A stretch of 64,000 nt of DNA from Liopterus haemorrhoidalis (GCA_963971575.1 OZ020619.1:23256813-23320812); one strand, 5' to 3'. Positions 11,795 to 22,938 are shown, counted from the first letter of the stretch. Translations and numbers: made by a program. Notes: generated from the sequence alone by a model not told the origin.

Positions 11795-14700
11795 TTAGCT
11801 CTGCAGGCCCAGTTGGCCCATGGCTTGGTTTACAATTTTCCTCCATCCTTTTTTATCCTTTGTCTTCTCCTTCCAGTTGCTGATGTTGCATTCATTTATG
11901 TCCTTTAAAACTTCTACCTTCCATCTCGTCCTTGGCCTACCTTGTCTCATTTTGCCTCCTATGGTACTTTCTAATATCTTCCTTGGTGTTCTATTACTGT
12001 CCATTCGCATTATGTGCCCCATCCATCTAAGTCTGTTACTTTTCACTACTCCTACTATGTTCGGCTCCTTGTATAACTCTTGTAATTCTCTATTTGTTCG
12101 TCTTTCCCATCCGTTTTGAGTCATTTTTCCTCCGAATATTTTTCTTAGGACCTTCCTTTCCCACACTTTTATCCTTGTTAGTTCCTTTGTATTCAGCGTC
12201 CATATCTCACTTCCGTACACAACTATCGGTCTTATTATTGTTTTATAGATTCTAATTTTTAATCTTTTGGATAAATTTTTGTTATACAAAAATTTTCTCA
12301 AACCAAATAGGCTACGATTTGCTGACATAATCCTTCTTTGTATTTCCATCAAGCTGTCCGGTTTTCTATAGAATTCTACTCCTAGGTATACAAAATGATC
12401 CACTTCCTCAAACGTGTATTTTTTTCCTGTCATTGTTATTTCCAAATTCTTACCCACTTCGCTTTCTGTCCATTGCATATACTTGCTTTTATTCTCATTT
12501 ATTATAAGTCCTATTTTCGCAGCTGCTTCGCTCAGTCTCTTAGTTGTATTTTGTAGTTCGTGCCTCGTTCTTGAAAGTATAGCGATGTCGTCTGCAAACG
12601 CCAGGCACTGATGACGTTTATGATACAGCAATCCGGATCTATTTATATTTGCCTTTCTTATTACGGATTCTAATGCAGCGCAAAATAATAGTGATGACAG
12701 CGGGTCTCCCTGTCTTAAGCCTTCGTGCACTTCAAATTTCTCTGATGCAATTCCATTTACTCTCACTCTGTTATTTGTTTGTTCGAGTGTTAGTTTTATT
12801 AAATTGAGCAGTTTTCCTCTTATTCCTAGTTCTTTTAACGCTTTGTATAGTTCTTTTCTTTTCACTCTGTCGTATGCTTGCTTAAAATCAACGAAAAGTA
12901 TATGTGTTTCTTTTTTGTACTGGTAACTCTCTGCCTGAATTTCTCGTAGTGTAAATATTTGATCCGTTACTGCTCTTCCTCTCCTAAATCCGCATTGATA
13001 TTCTCCAAGTTCTTTTTCAATCAAAGTTGTTAACCTGTTCTTTAAGGACGTTGCTAATACTTTATACGCTATATTTAGAAGCGCAATGCCTCTATAGTTT
13101 TGGCAGTTGGTCTTGTCACCCTTTTTGAAAATCGGTATTAGGATTGCTTCGTTCCATTCTTGCGGCATCTTCTCCTGCACCCATATTTCTTCTATTAGTC
13201 TGTGGATCAATTTTACTATTATTTCGCCTCCTTGTTTAAACAATTCAGCTGTTAATTGGTCGCTTCCTGGACTTTTGTTATTTTTTAATTTTTTGATTAT
13301 TGTCTCAATTTCTAGTAGGGTTGGAGGCTCCTCTGTTACTTGGTTATCTAATTCGTACCCTTCTTCCTCTATTTCTTCTTCAGCTTCTTCTGTTGTTTCG
13401 TTTAGCAATTCTTTAAAGTGGTCGCTCCATAGCTCTATTATTTCTTCTTCCTTCCCTACTAACTGCCCTTGTTTGTTCTTCATAAATATGTTTTTTGTCT
13501 GGAACCCTACTCTCTCTTTTTTTAATCCTTGATACATGTTTCTAATTTCCCTATTTTGGTACTTCTCTTCAATGTCTTTTATAATATTTTCGTGGAATAT
13601 CCTTTTCTTTTTTCTGATAATTTTCTTACATTTTACTCTTTGTTTATTGTAGTCTTCCTTTGTTTTTCCTGTTTTTGTTCCTAGCATTTTCAGTCTGAGG
13701 TCATTTTTCTTGTTTATTTCTATCTCGCATTCTTCATCCCACCATTCAGTCTTTTTGTCTGGTTTATGACGTATACTTTCCCTAGCCCCTTGTTCTACGC
13801 CTTTTCTAATGTGCAGCCATAATTTTTCAATATCTTCTGTACCTTGTATTTTTCCTAAATTGTCCGTTAAGTTCTTTATGTATTCCGTTTTTTCTTCTTC
13901 TGTTGTTAATCTCCATATTCTATTGTTTGCTTGATTCTCTTTTCTTCTATTTCTTTCATGTGGGATTATCTGTTTAAGTTTGATTCCTACTACAAAGTGG
14001 TCTGAATCTAAGTTTGGTCCTCTGTAACTTTTTACATTTGTTATGCATTTTTCTTGATCTTTGTCGATTATCACATGGTCTATTTGATTTACGTAAGATC
14101 CGTCGGGAGATACCCATGTCCCTTTATGTATCTCTTTCCTTTGTAAGTACGTACTCTTTATTATCATATTTTTCTCTTTTGCAAAGTCGATTATTAGTTG
14201 TCCATTCTCGTTTGATATTTCATGTAAACTATATTTACCTATTGTTGGTCGAAATGTTTCCTCTCTTCCTATTTTTGCATTTAAGTCTCCTAGAATTATT
14301 TTTAAATCATATCTTGGCAGGGCGCTATATACTCTATCCAACAAGTTGTAGAAATCTTCCTTTAATTCTATATCTGCGTCCTCTATTGGAGCATGTACAT
14401 TGATAAAAGTTATTTTTTGATATTTCCCATTTAATCTTACGTAGCACATCCTCTCCGATATCGGTTGATAATCAATGATAGCCGCTTTAAGTTTTTTGTT
14501 TATGATAAATCCTGTTCCTAATCTTCTGTTTTGTCCTCCGCTATTGAAAAAAATATAGTCTTCCAATTCTACTATTTCCTTTCCTAACTGTTTTGTTTCT
14601 TGTAAGGCCATTATTTCAAACTCATAGTTTTTTATTTCTCGGGTTAGTTCTTTCAATAGTCCTTCTTCGTACGTCCCCCGTACATTCCATGTACCTACTT

Positions 14701-14797
14701 TTAATGTGCTTTTTATTTTACTGTAGTGATTTCTTATTGCTTTTTGTTTTTCGTTGTAGTTTTCCTTATTCATGTCCGTTAGACTTTGCTCGGTCAT
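11795..14797 (-). CDS. LINE ORF2: endonuclease / reverse transcriptase (1000 aa)
   Basis: Residues about 30-270 form an AP-endonuclease-like domain: GTWNVRG, LQETK, INVHAP, LGDLNAKIG and the C-terminal SDHF motif are all present. The reverse transcriptase follows, with FVDFKQAYD, EGLRQGDPLS and the catalytic AFADD box near residue 730. The C-terminal part has RLRWMGHIMR and GRPRTRW, typical of many insect LINEs. The enzyme nicks target DNA and copies the element RNA from the nick. No stop or frameshift interrupts the ORF, so the copy is young and may be active. The clade (RTE-like or another APE-type group) is not resolved. Confidence 0.93.
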   Translation of the reverse strand: MTEQSLTDMNKENYNEKQKAIRNHYSKIKSTLKVGTWNVRGTYEEGLLKELTREIKNYEFEIMALQETKQLGKEIVELEDYIFFNSGGQNRRLGTGFIINKKLKAAIIDYQPISERMCYVRLNGKYQKITFINVHAPIEDADIELKEDFYNLLDRVYSALPRYDLKIILGDLNAKIGREETFRPTIGKYSLHEISNENGQLIIDFAKEKNMIIKSTYLQRKEIHKGTWVSPDGSYVNQIDHVIIDKDQEKCITNVKSYRGPNLDSDHFVVGIKLKQIIPHERNRRKENQANNRIWRLTTEEEKTEYIKNLTDNLGKIQGTEDIEKLWLHIRKGVEQGARESIRHKPDKKTEWWDEECEIEINKKNDLRLKMLGTKTGKTKEDYNKQRVKCKKIIRKKKRIFHENIIKDIEEKYQNREIRNMYQGLKKERVGFQTKNIFMKNKQGQLVGKEEEIIELWSDHFKELLNETTEEAEEEIEEEGYELDNQVTEEPPTLLEIETIIKKLKNNKSPGSDQLTAELFKQGGEIIVKLIHRLIEEIWVQEKMPQEWNEAILIPIFKKGDKTNCQNYRGIALLNIAYKVLATSLKNRLTTLIEKELGEYQCGFRRGRAVTDQIFTLREIQAESYQYKKETHILFVDFKQAYDRVKRKELYKALKELGIRGKLLNLIKLTLEQTNNRVRVNGIASEKFEVHEGLRQGDPLSSLLFCAALESVIRKANINRSGLLYHKRHQCLAFADDIAILSRTRHELQNTTKRLSEAAAKIGLIINENKSKYMQWTESEVGKNLEITMTGKKYTFEEVDHFVYLGVEFYRKPDSLMEIQRRIMSANRSLFGLRKFLYNKNLSKRLKIRIYKTIIRPIVVYGSEIWTLNTKELTRIKVWERKVLRKIFGGKMTQNGWERRTNRELQELYKEPNIVGVVKSNRLRWMGHIMRMDSNRTPRKILESTIGGKMRQGRPRTRWKVEVLKDINECNISNWKEKTKDKKGWRKIVNQAMGQLGLQS

Positions 14798-14826
14798 TCC
14801 TCTATTCTTTACTATCTGTCGTTCGT

Positions 14827-15624
14827 TTAGATTTCCCCGTTTTTTGAATATCCTGGATCCCTTTCATTTTTATTGTTCGTTATGACCATTGGCACGAGTA
14901 CTCCTTCTTGGGTCCACTTTTTCCATTCTCCATTTATTCTGATTTTTTGGTATCCAACTGTTGCTATATGTCCTTTTTCTCTTTCTTCCTTAGCTATTTG
15001 TCTTAATTGTTTCTGTGTTTCTGCTTCTTTTACTGTTAATTCCGTATCTATATATATTTTTGTACCTTTTAATTTGCTCTTCTGTTTCAGAATTTCTTGC
15101 TTTTGTTTGAAATTTGCTATTTTTATGATTGATAAGGGTTGTTTACCTTCATTCATTTTGATATTTATTACCTCTGTTATTTCCACATCTACTCCTAGAT
15201 TCTTATTAATAAACTCCTTTACTTCTTCCTCCGGATTATCTTGTACGTTCAGCCCTCTAATAGTTAGATTCATTTTCTTTGACTCTTTTTCCATTCTTTC
15301 TGTTCTATACTCTAATATTTGTATCTTGTTCTTTAAGATTTCATTTTCATTCTTTAATATTTTTATTTCATCTTGATATTCCTTCTGATCCTTTCTAATG
15401 GCTTTTATTTCGATCATCATATCTTTCATCATCATTGTTAGTTGATCCATCTCAATAGTTTCTTGTTTCGGGTTTTTAAGCAATTTTTGGGGTGATCTTA
15501 TTACTTTTTTACTTTTTCTAAATGCTTCTCCTTCTTCCTCTTCTCTTTTCCTTCTTCTATTATTTTCTCCGGCTGAAGAACTTTCGCTGTCCGAACGATA
15601 TCTACTACTCATTACCTTTATCAA
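14827..15624 (-). CDS. LINE ORF1: coiled-coil RNA-binding protein (265 aa)
   Basis: A basic Ser/Arg/Glu-rich N terminus is followed by a heptad coiled coil (about residues 60-115, KNENEILKNKIQILEYR), an RRM-like part starting MNLTIRGLNV, and a C-terminal part with KIYIDTELTVKEAETQKQLR. This is the coiled coil-RRM-CTD order of L1-type ORF1 proteins, which trimerise and coat the element RNA. It ends 29 bp before the ORF2 ATG, in a different frame. A second Met at residue 5 is an equally good start. Confidence 0.8.
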   Translation of the reverse strand: MIKVMSSRYRSDSESSSAGENNRRRKREEEEGEAFRKSKKVIRSPQKLLKNPKQETIEMDQLTMMMKDMMIEIKAIRKDQKEYQDEIKILKNENEILKNKIQILEYRTERMEKESKKMNLTIRGLNVQDNPEEEVKEFINKNLGVDVEITEVINIKMNEGKQPLSIIKIANFKQKQEILKQKSKLKGTKIYIDTELTVKEAETQKQLRQIAKEEREKGHIATVGYQKIRINGEWKKWTQEGVLVPMVITNNKNERDPGYSKNGEI

Positions 15625-16047
15625 TTTATGACGAGTGTTTTTTGGGCCAGTACGGTTCTGTGTATTTTTGTCAGCCGCTCATGCGCAAGGATAACCTTCC
15701 AGATCGACTCTTCGGAGAATCTTAACCTATCTTTCGGCTTTAGACTTTATTCAACAATATTTATTAGTTAGTACCTGAGCATAATTTACTTACAGTTTAA
15801 ATATTTTCGTTCCCTTTATTTCACAACTAAAAAAAAACTTTTAATATGCAGCTCGTAACTGTCTAAAATGTTAGATTTTGTTACGGAGCAATATTTACAC
15901 AATTTTTCTACGTTGGCCAGGGCCGGACTTCTTCGGATTCGGAATTTTTACATATTTTTATTGCCTTTGGGTTATTTAGTGGGGAACATCGTTCTTTGCT
16001 CCCTTTTTGCTAAAATAACGTCAAAATATTAGTTCGCGTTCTCTTTT

Positions 16048-16260
16048 AGATGTTTTTTTTTTTTTTTCACACATCAAGTTCTTGATTTGTGTAGTTTACA
16101 CTTCACTGCTGGCCTTGCTCTTTTTCTCATTCCTCTTGGATACCATTTGAGAATTTCCTTTGGCCACCTTTCCTCTTTCATTCTTCAACATGTCAGTACC
16201 ATCTTAATGCTCTATTGTCCAGCCTTTTTGTTATTGTTAAGGTAGCATTGGTGAGGAGCT
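16048..16260 (-). pseudogene. Degenerate 3' end of a second LINE
   Basis: On the minus strand one frame reads RLDNRALRWY-stop-HVEE and the next reads KEERWPKEILKWYPRGMRKR, the usual C-terminal end of a LINE ORF2 broken by a frameshift and stops. It ends in a poly(A) (poly(T) on plus, about 16048-16066). The intact LINE's 5' end lies immediately downstream of this tail. Confidence 0.65.
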
Positions 16261-17142
16261 TATATTTCAAAATCACTCATAATTTTACTCTATATTTCAA
16301 TATACCAAAAAATAATCTTTACATAACATTAATAATACATAAAAGATAATATTTTAAATTTCCTTCTCACAAAGTTCAATCAATAGTTTTTATCCTATTA
16401 CCTCGTAAACAGAAATATATTGTTAATGTTTCTATAACTGTGCGAAAAAAACTTATAATCTAAAATTCGGATTTCACCCATCAATCCACACCGTAAAAGC
16501 TTTCATACATAAAAATAAACTGACAGACAGACGCACACAGCCGCCGTGTTACTTTAGTGTGTCAGTATTTACACGTGAATTTGGGGTCTATTCTAGTAAG
16601 GAGGGTGGTCACAGTTTACATGTCAGCGTGTGCAGGACTCTTGGACCACGAGCTTTATAGGGGCTTCCAGTCCGTTATACATATAAGAAAAAAATAAATG
16701 AAAAACGATCTGTAACCGAATAGAGTATAAGTCTTTTTGAATTAGACATGTCAAACTGGACCTTCTGTCCTCCGCTTTTATCAACAGTTGCTAGGAGCGG
16801 TTTTCGTCTCCCGCTCACTAACTGATGAAAAACAATTTGATTACTTATTTTATTTTATATTCTTTATTATAATTGCTCCTTTCTTGAAAGGATACTAGGA
16901 TTTTTTATAATTGTAATAACTCTTTGGGACCCAAAAAATAGTTAATCGTAACTTAACCCTTTATGAAGAAAGCCGATCCTGCGTAATCTTATGAAAGTTT
17001 CCACACAAGCGGCTGACATCCACATGGCGGTCCTGCAGATGAGTGCCGGTATAAGAAATCCTAAAAATGTATTTAAACAATTCACACGACATGAAATGAA
17101 TTTTTGTGTATCTCAATTTTAAAATTTTTGTTTTTATTTTAG
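16261..17142. other. Rest of intron 1 of the giant gene, no recognised feature
   Basis: AT-rich with no long ORF. It contains ordinary intronic sequence up to the TTTTATTTTAG acceptor. I see no repeat structure I can name. Confidence 0.5.
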
Positions 17143-20100
17143 AGAAAAAAGTATAATCATGTTGGAAAAACTGGAACAAGAATTAAGTACAGCAGAAGAA
17201 AATCAAAAGAAATCACAAGTACGATTAACAGAAGAATCTAAAAAAGATATTACATTAGGTACTATTCAAGAAACAAATCAAAACACGGAAGAAAATAATA
17301 CTACGAAAACATCTACCACTACCCCACCTAGTATGAGCAATAAAGTATTACAATCCCAAAGTATTACATCAAAACAAGTCAAAACAAGTTTAAATTCAAA
17401 ATCAACGTCTTCAGAAGATTCGCAAGAAATAATAAAAATAATATCGAAAAATCTAGAAAGTGAAGTATCTAGAGAACATCTTCACAAAATATTAATTTCA
17501 GAAATAGAAGATTTAAGAAAACAGCTGGAAATCTTAGATTCACCAACTAGTTTATTAATTACTGAAGAAGAAGAGGAGAAGTTACTGTCTGAAATTACAG
17601 TATTAAGAAAGAAGATTTCTGAACAAAAACTAATGAAAGATAAAATTGAAACCTCAACCAAAAAAACAGATTCAAAGAGTATAAATTCAGGTATTCCGCG
17701 TAAAGAAGATGTTTCAGAAGAAGAAAAATTACTATCGGAATTATCAATTTTAAGAAACAAAATAATCAATCACGAAAAACAAAGAAAAGAAAAACAATCC
17801 ACAACAAACGGTAACAAAATAGAAGCAGAACTAAAAGAAATAAAAGATAGATTAAAGAATATAGAAAAAAATTCAATTATTGTTTTGGATGAAAAATCCA
17901 AAAAGGAAATCGCGGTAGAGAAAGAAAATATTTCTAGCGATACATCTAAAAAGAATTTGTCAGGCTTAAATAAAGTACAAGAAGACATAAAGAATAAACA
18001 AACTGAAAAGAAAAATTCAGATATATTTGAAAAATTAGACAAATTGAAAAAACAATTAAAGGTGATAAAATCAAAATCGCATAATCAAAATACAAATCTG
18101 CCTGAAAAGGAATTAAAAGATGAACAGCAAGAAAGCAAATCTGGTTCAATCGATCTTCCTCCTAAAAATCAAAAAAACACATTGTCAAGCAGCACAGAAA
18201 TACCAACAACTAAGACTACCATAACTAAACCAAGTGCAACAAATGGCACTACAACTACTGTTATAAATAACATTGAAAGTAGACTGGGTCCAGATATAAT
18301 ACCTCTTTCTGTCCCTACTGTTAACAGGTTCCAAAATACAAACCAGTTTTCCAAACAACTTCCAGAACAAAATCCTAACCAATCCCTCAATCAAACCTCC
18401 AACAATCAAAACCAAGTTAACAATCAAAATCAATTTCCAAGTCAAACCACCAATCAGAACCTCCTTATCAACCAAGACTCAAACCAATTTGCCAACCAAG
18501 GTCAGAACCAATTTTTCAACCAAGATTCTAATCAATTTTCTGGACAAGATCTTAACCAATACTCCAGCCAAATACCTATACCAAATGCAAACCAATACCC
18601 ACCCCAAACCCCTAACCAATACCCTAACCAAATACCTATGCCAAATACAAACCAATATCTACCCCAAACACCTAACCAATACCCTGACCAAATACCTATG
18701 CCAAATGCAAACCAATACCTACCCCAAACACCTAACCAATACCCTGACCAAAAACCTATGCCAAATGATAACCAATACCCATCCCAAACTCCTAACCAAT
18801 ATCCTGACCAACTACCTATTCCAAATGCAAACCAATATCCACCTAAAACTTCTAGCCAATACCCCAACCATATACCTATGCCAAATGCAAACCAATACCC
18901 ACCCCAAACACCTAACCAATACCCTGTAATTTATACAAACCAGTACATGCCAAGTAGCCAAGACACCTCTTACTTGCCCCATAATTCCAAAACCGTAATT
19001 TATCAAATACCTATGTGCCCCCATCAACCTGTAGTACCAAAGCCAATACAAAAGGATTACAGTACCGAATTTAAGTCATGTACCTGTAACAAAACAGTCC
19101 AAAACAATAACCAATATGGAAATGCAGAAGAAAATGCAGATGAACAATCTGCAAATGAATATGATAAAATAGATAATTATCAAGTTCCATCATATAAACC
19201 ATTAAATTATGAAAAAGAACCAGCTCCTGAAATTATTCCACAAGAACAACATCCTGCAAATACAGGAAAATATCAACCCATTCAAACGGAATATAAAAAG
19301 GAATACGAACGACAAGAATATAATGTACCACTAGAACAAAATATTAGTCACAAGAAACCTTCACAGGTACCAACTTTTTCTTATCATTCAGAACATCCCG
19401 AATCACCCACAATTAATCATCAATATGGATCACACCAAGAAGAGAATAACAAATATATGGAGTCTGGGCCACAATACCCAACAAATACAAAATATATATC
19501 CTCCCAATATCATCAAGATCATTACGAAGCAGAGAATAAATATCAAAACGAAGTTAAGCCGCAAGAAAAAGAAAAACCTTACCATCAACCATATGAACAA
19601 GAAGCACATCAAGAAATACACCATGATAAGTACGTAGAACCATCGAATTATCAAGAACCTGAGCATAAGTACTATCAAGCTCTAGAGGAAAAAGAAATTC
19701 ACCATCAACCATACGAATATGGAACACATCAAACAATGTATGGTAATAAACACGAGAAATCTAAACCCCCTCCGGTTTATGAACCAGAGAAGGAATTTTA
19801 TGTACCATCAGTCGAACATTACCCAAAGGTAGAAAACACGAAAGAATATCAGAAACATCACTATGATCGAAAACCACAAAATATAAAGGTTTACGTGGAA
19901 TCAAAACCAGTTCATAGTTACCATGAAAGTCATCATGAGCAATATGCACCACAGCACCATGAATATGTCAACTATGACCATCAACCTTATGAATATAAGC
20001 ACGAAGAACCACATAAAACAGATAAACACTATGTTGATTCACATGATTATCATCCACAGCATTATGAAGCACATCAAGAAAATTATGAATACACAAGAAA

Positions 20101-20219
20101 AAAGCGATCAATTGATGATTCAGATAACTTGAATTGGTTGCAGTCAGCTACAAATACCTTAAATAACATGAAAAAAGAGTTGAGGACTTTGGAAGATACA
20201 AATGCTGATAAACAGTTAG
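17143..20219 (+). CDS. Exon 2 of giant precursor (residues 1508-2533), second copy of the architecture
   Basis: A TTTTATTTTAG acceptor at 17142 gives an exon whose first base completes the split Gln codon of exon 1 (CA|A), with no stop until after a GGTAAAA donor at 20220. It repeats the plan of exon 1: coiled coil (about 1514-1870), Thr/Ser linker, an Asn/Gln/Pro array with 20-residue units of the NQYPPQTPNQYPDQIPMPNA type (about 18.57-18.93 kb), the motif VIYQIPMC (about 2126), KPSQVPTFS matching KPAHVPSFS of exon 1, a His/Tyr/Glu-rich stretch, then a furin-type RKKR (2493-2496) followed by a DNLNWL helix that resembles the DKNWIK helix after the first site. On its own it would look like a separate gene, but the splice phases argue for one transcript. 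Confidence 0.8.
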
Positions 20220-20275
20220 GTAAAATAAACTATTTGTAAAATTTATCAATACAGTTACTTTTATTTACATTTCAG

Positions 20276-20817
20276 GTTCCAGTAAGGCGAGATCTGTTTA
20301 CGACTACGGTGAAAAGGACATGTACTCATACCACTCTAAGCCATCCAAGGGTTTCAAAATAAAATCAAAAAAATTTGGTTTATTAGATGGTTTATTTTTA
20401 AAGGTAGCAAAAATTGTTATACATAAAATTGGATATTTGGCACCGTATATTATAGAAATGCTTTTTGGAATAGATTTAAGTGGAGACGATGAATATGGAG
20501 TTAAAGGTTATGGTAATTCTAATTTTTTAAGTAACTTCAAACAGTACGGCCTTATAGGTGCTATACCTGTTATATTCCTTAAATTATTATCTACATTGAA
20601 TTATTTTATGAGTGTACTGCAGAGAAATAGATTTTTGAAAGTATTTTTCATACCAGCTATAATAATTCTAGCTGTAAATGGAGGTTTAGTATTTTTAGTT
20701 TGGTGGCTTTTCCCCCAAGATTACAATCAAGGCAATAATTACGGATATAATGAAATATCGTATGACAAAAATAATTATGTTCCTCAAGTACCTCAAGTCC
20801 CACAATATAGTCAATAA
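20276..20817 (+). CDS. Exon 3 of giant precursor, C-terminal hydrophobic domain (residues 2534-2713)
   Basis: A 56-bp intron (GTAAAA...TTTCAG) separates it from exon 2, and the split Gly codon (G|GT) keeps frame. The exon encodes a basic linker, an amphipathic hydrophobic part (LLDGLFLKVAKIVIHKIGYL), a Gly/Asp/Asn loop, a second hydrophobic stretch (YGLIGAIPVIFLKLL) and a convincing membrane segment (FFIPAIIILAVNGGLVFLVW, about 2657-2679), then a short Tyr/Asn/Pro/Gln tail ending YSQ. A signal peptide plus one strong C-terminal membrane segment predicts a type I surface protein, unless a furin-like protease releases the upstream parts. The three exons total 8,142 nt, an exact multiple of three. 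I recognise no family. Confidence 0.75.
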
Positions 20818-20893
20818 TTACATATATAGTTTAACATTGTCAAATGATTCAAATTATGTATAACGTTTTTGTATGTTTTATATTGTTTTATAA

Positions 20894-20899
20894 AATAAA
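20894..20899 (+). terminator. Polyadenylation signal of the giant gene
   Basis: AATAAA lies 77 bp past the stop codon of exon 3, in AT-rich DNA just before a Tc1-like element. Confidence 0.6.
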
Positions 20900-20944
20900 T
20901 GTTTGACTTCAAATTTCTGTTTTTTTATTAGAATTTCGTAGGTA

Positions 20945-21254
20945 CAGTTAAGAACATAAAAAAATAGGACACCGTTTTTTGTCTAGTGTCAATATCTATT
21001 CGAATTTGAATAGTAGGCGTCTGTACCCAAAATGTGTATTAATTTTATTTATAAAAGCATGCAATTCGCCGCACCGTCCATCCATCTTCCGCCTTAGCAA
21101 TTATGTTAGCTTGAATAAAATTATTAATGGAGAGCATACCTATTTTGCAGTGTTAACAATATATTGACAACTTAATGTTTGACAGATATCATAATTTTAG
21201 AAAAAATATACACACTAGATTAAAAAGGTGTCCTATTTTTTATGTCCTTAACTG
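20945..21254. mobile_element. Tc1/mariner-like MITE
   Basis: Long inverted termini CAGTTAAGAACATAAAAAAA and TTTTATGTCCTTAACTG, extending into TAGGACACC, flanked by TA on both sides. It lies just after the giant gene's poly(A) signal. Confidence 0.8.
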
Positions 21255-21805
21255 TACATATAACCAAGAAACCCTTACACTAAAACTTTTTCCCAAATTT
21301 TTCTTGGCAGTGCACGTAGCATCTCAAACATTTTCGTGACGTCCATGGGTAAACAAAATTGATCCTTTCAGGGTTTTGTAGGTATTTAGTAAATTATAAC
21401 AAATTGTGAGTACATATGAAAAAATCATAAATTTCGATAACTTTTAAAAGAATAATCCACGTGTTTTTAGAGTTACAAGCGTACTTGAGATGCGGTCGCA
21501 TCATGACCCAACTATAACTGTCTAGTTCTCCAGTCAGTCCGATAAATATTGTAATAGGGGAGGCGCATAAAATTTATATTTTCTTAATAGTACATTTTTT
21601 TGATATGTTAATATTAGTTATGTCACCTAACAAAAAAAAAATCACATTTTAGTTAATATTTCAGCGAATTTTTTTTATTACAATATTATAAATTTGAAAT
21701 AAAGCCGACCACAGTGCGAAGGTTGCCGAGTAAATACGACTGAGCATGACGTCAGAACCTACACGGCCCAGACTACCTACTCCTCAAGCCTTTACGTGTG
21801 CATTA

Positions 21806-22621
21806 GAAATGGCAACGATTAATCGAATGTCGATGAAATTATCGATTATTTTGTTTCAATTAATCGATTAATATATTATTAATCGATAATTTTATTTTAT
21901 TTTTAAGAAATTACTTAGTTGTATTGTTGAAACACTGGTTTCTCTTCTTTTCAATAAAGTCCCTAGATTACTAGGCCTTCAGAACACTCGTTCTCGCCCA
22001 TCTGGATAATTAAACTGACCCGCTACTCATTTCTGCCCAATATACTGCTATAGTTTGCATCCAGTCAGTTCAAATGCTCACGAGCGAAATTCAGTCTTCC
22101 AACTAGATAATTTGCGAGAAAAGCCAGGCAAGTTACAAGTCTTCTGGATACAAGCCCTTGTTTCCTCAGTCGTCTTTGGACAGTTCGTGATGAAATTGCC
22201 AAATATCTTGTGGCTCGTGGATGCTGTTCGCTGATGACGCTTTATAGTGTAATTAATAGAGTTTTTGGTTACATACAAAACACCAGCGATATTCTAATAC
22301 TACTGTCATCTTTATATAATGGCGCAGCTCGTTTTCCAGCCACAATTTTTTAATTTTATCTCACAAAAAAAGACTTTGTATTCAAATTAACGTACTTAAT
22401 ATGCAATATCAATATTATGTAGTAGACATTGTATTACCTTCCATTACTTATATTTTCCTAATAAAACGGTTAAATGATTTTATATCAGCCTTTAAAATAC
22501 AACATTAAGACTGTCCCATTTTTTTGTCGACGAGTGAACATGTTTTTTTTTTTTTTTTATTTCATAATCGATTATTTTTTACCATTTAATCGAAAATTGA
22601 TTAATTTTTATTGCCATCTCT
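21806..22621. mobile_element. hAT-like element, TAGAGATGGCAA termini
   Basis: TTAGAAATGGCAACGATTAA at left and TTGCCATCTCTA at right, rich in ATCGATTAAT motifs near both ends. Flanks GTGTGCAT and GTGTGTTT look like a decayed 8-bp duplication. Confidence 0.6.
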
Positions 22622-22634
22622 AGTGTGTTTAGCA

Positions 22635-22938
22635 GGGGTCGGGGAACAGGGGTAAAAACGAAATTCTTAGGGGTAATTATATATTAATAGACAGAGCCGC
22701 AGTAAGGAGGGGGCCAAGAGGGGGGGGGGGGCTGAGCGCACTAAGGAAAAGGACGCTGAGGGGCTTGATTAAGGGGCGCCATTGCGAAGGTGAGGACCTT
22801 TTTTTTGCTCATCATTTAAATTATGGGAGGTGAGGATCTTTTTTTTTGCTTAATTTTTTTTTTTACAAGCCAATGGGTAACGTCGGTCTAAAGAAATATA
22901 TCTTTGGGTAATGGGTAAAAATGTTCCCCGACCCCTGG
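22635..22938. mobile_element. hAT-like MITE, CAGGGGTCGGGGAAC termini
   Basis: CAGGGGTCGGGGAAC and GTTCCCCGACCCCTG are exact inverted repeats. Flanks GTGTTTAG and GTGTATAG form an 8-bp duplication with one mismatch. A CAGAGCCGCAGTAAGG element end is inserted at 22692. Confidence 0.8.

Larger units (their letters stand above)
11768..16047 (-). mobile_element. Full-length two-ORF non-LTR retrotransposon (LINE)
   Basis: Both ORFs are open and lie in the usual order on the minus strand, with 5' sequence upstream of ORF1. The element sits antisense within intron 1 of the giant gene. The 3' end is taken just past the ORF2 stop, where a TATATATAAAAA-type tail begins. The 5' end is uncertain, somewhere between 15.63 kb and the poly(T) at 16.05 kb. 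I did not find a clear target-site duplication. Confidence 0.75.

Noticed and set aside
18489..18929. Alternative-frame ORFs over the Gln/Asn/Pro array, both strands
   Set aside because: Repeat periodicity of 60 bp keeps several frames open. Only the frame continuous with exon 2 has coiled coils and splice sites.
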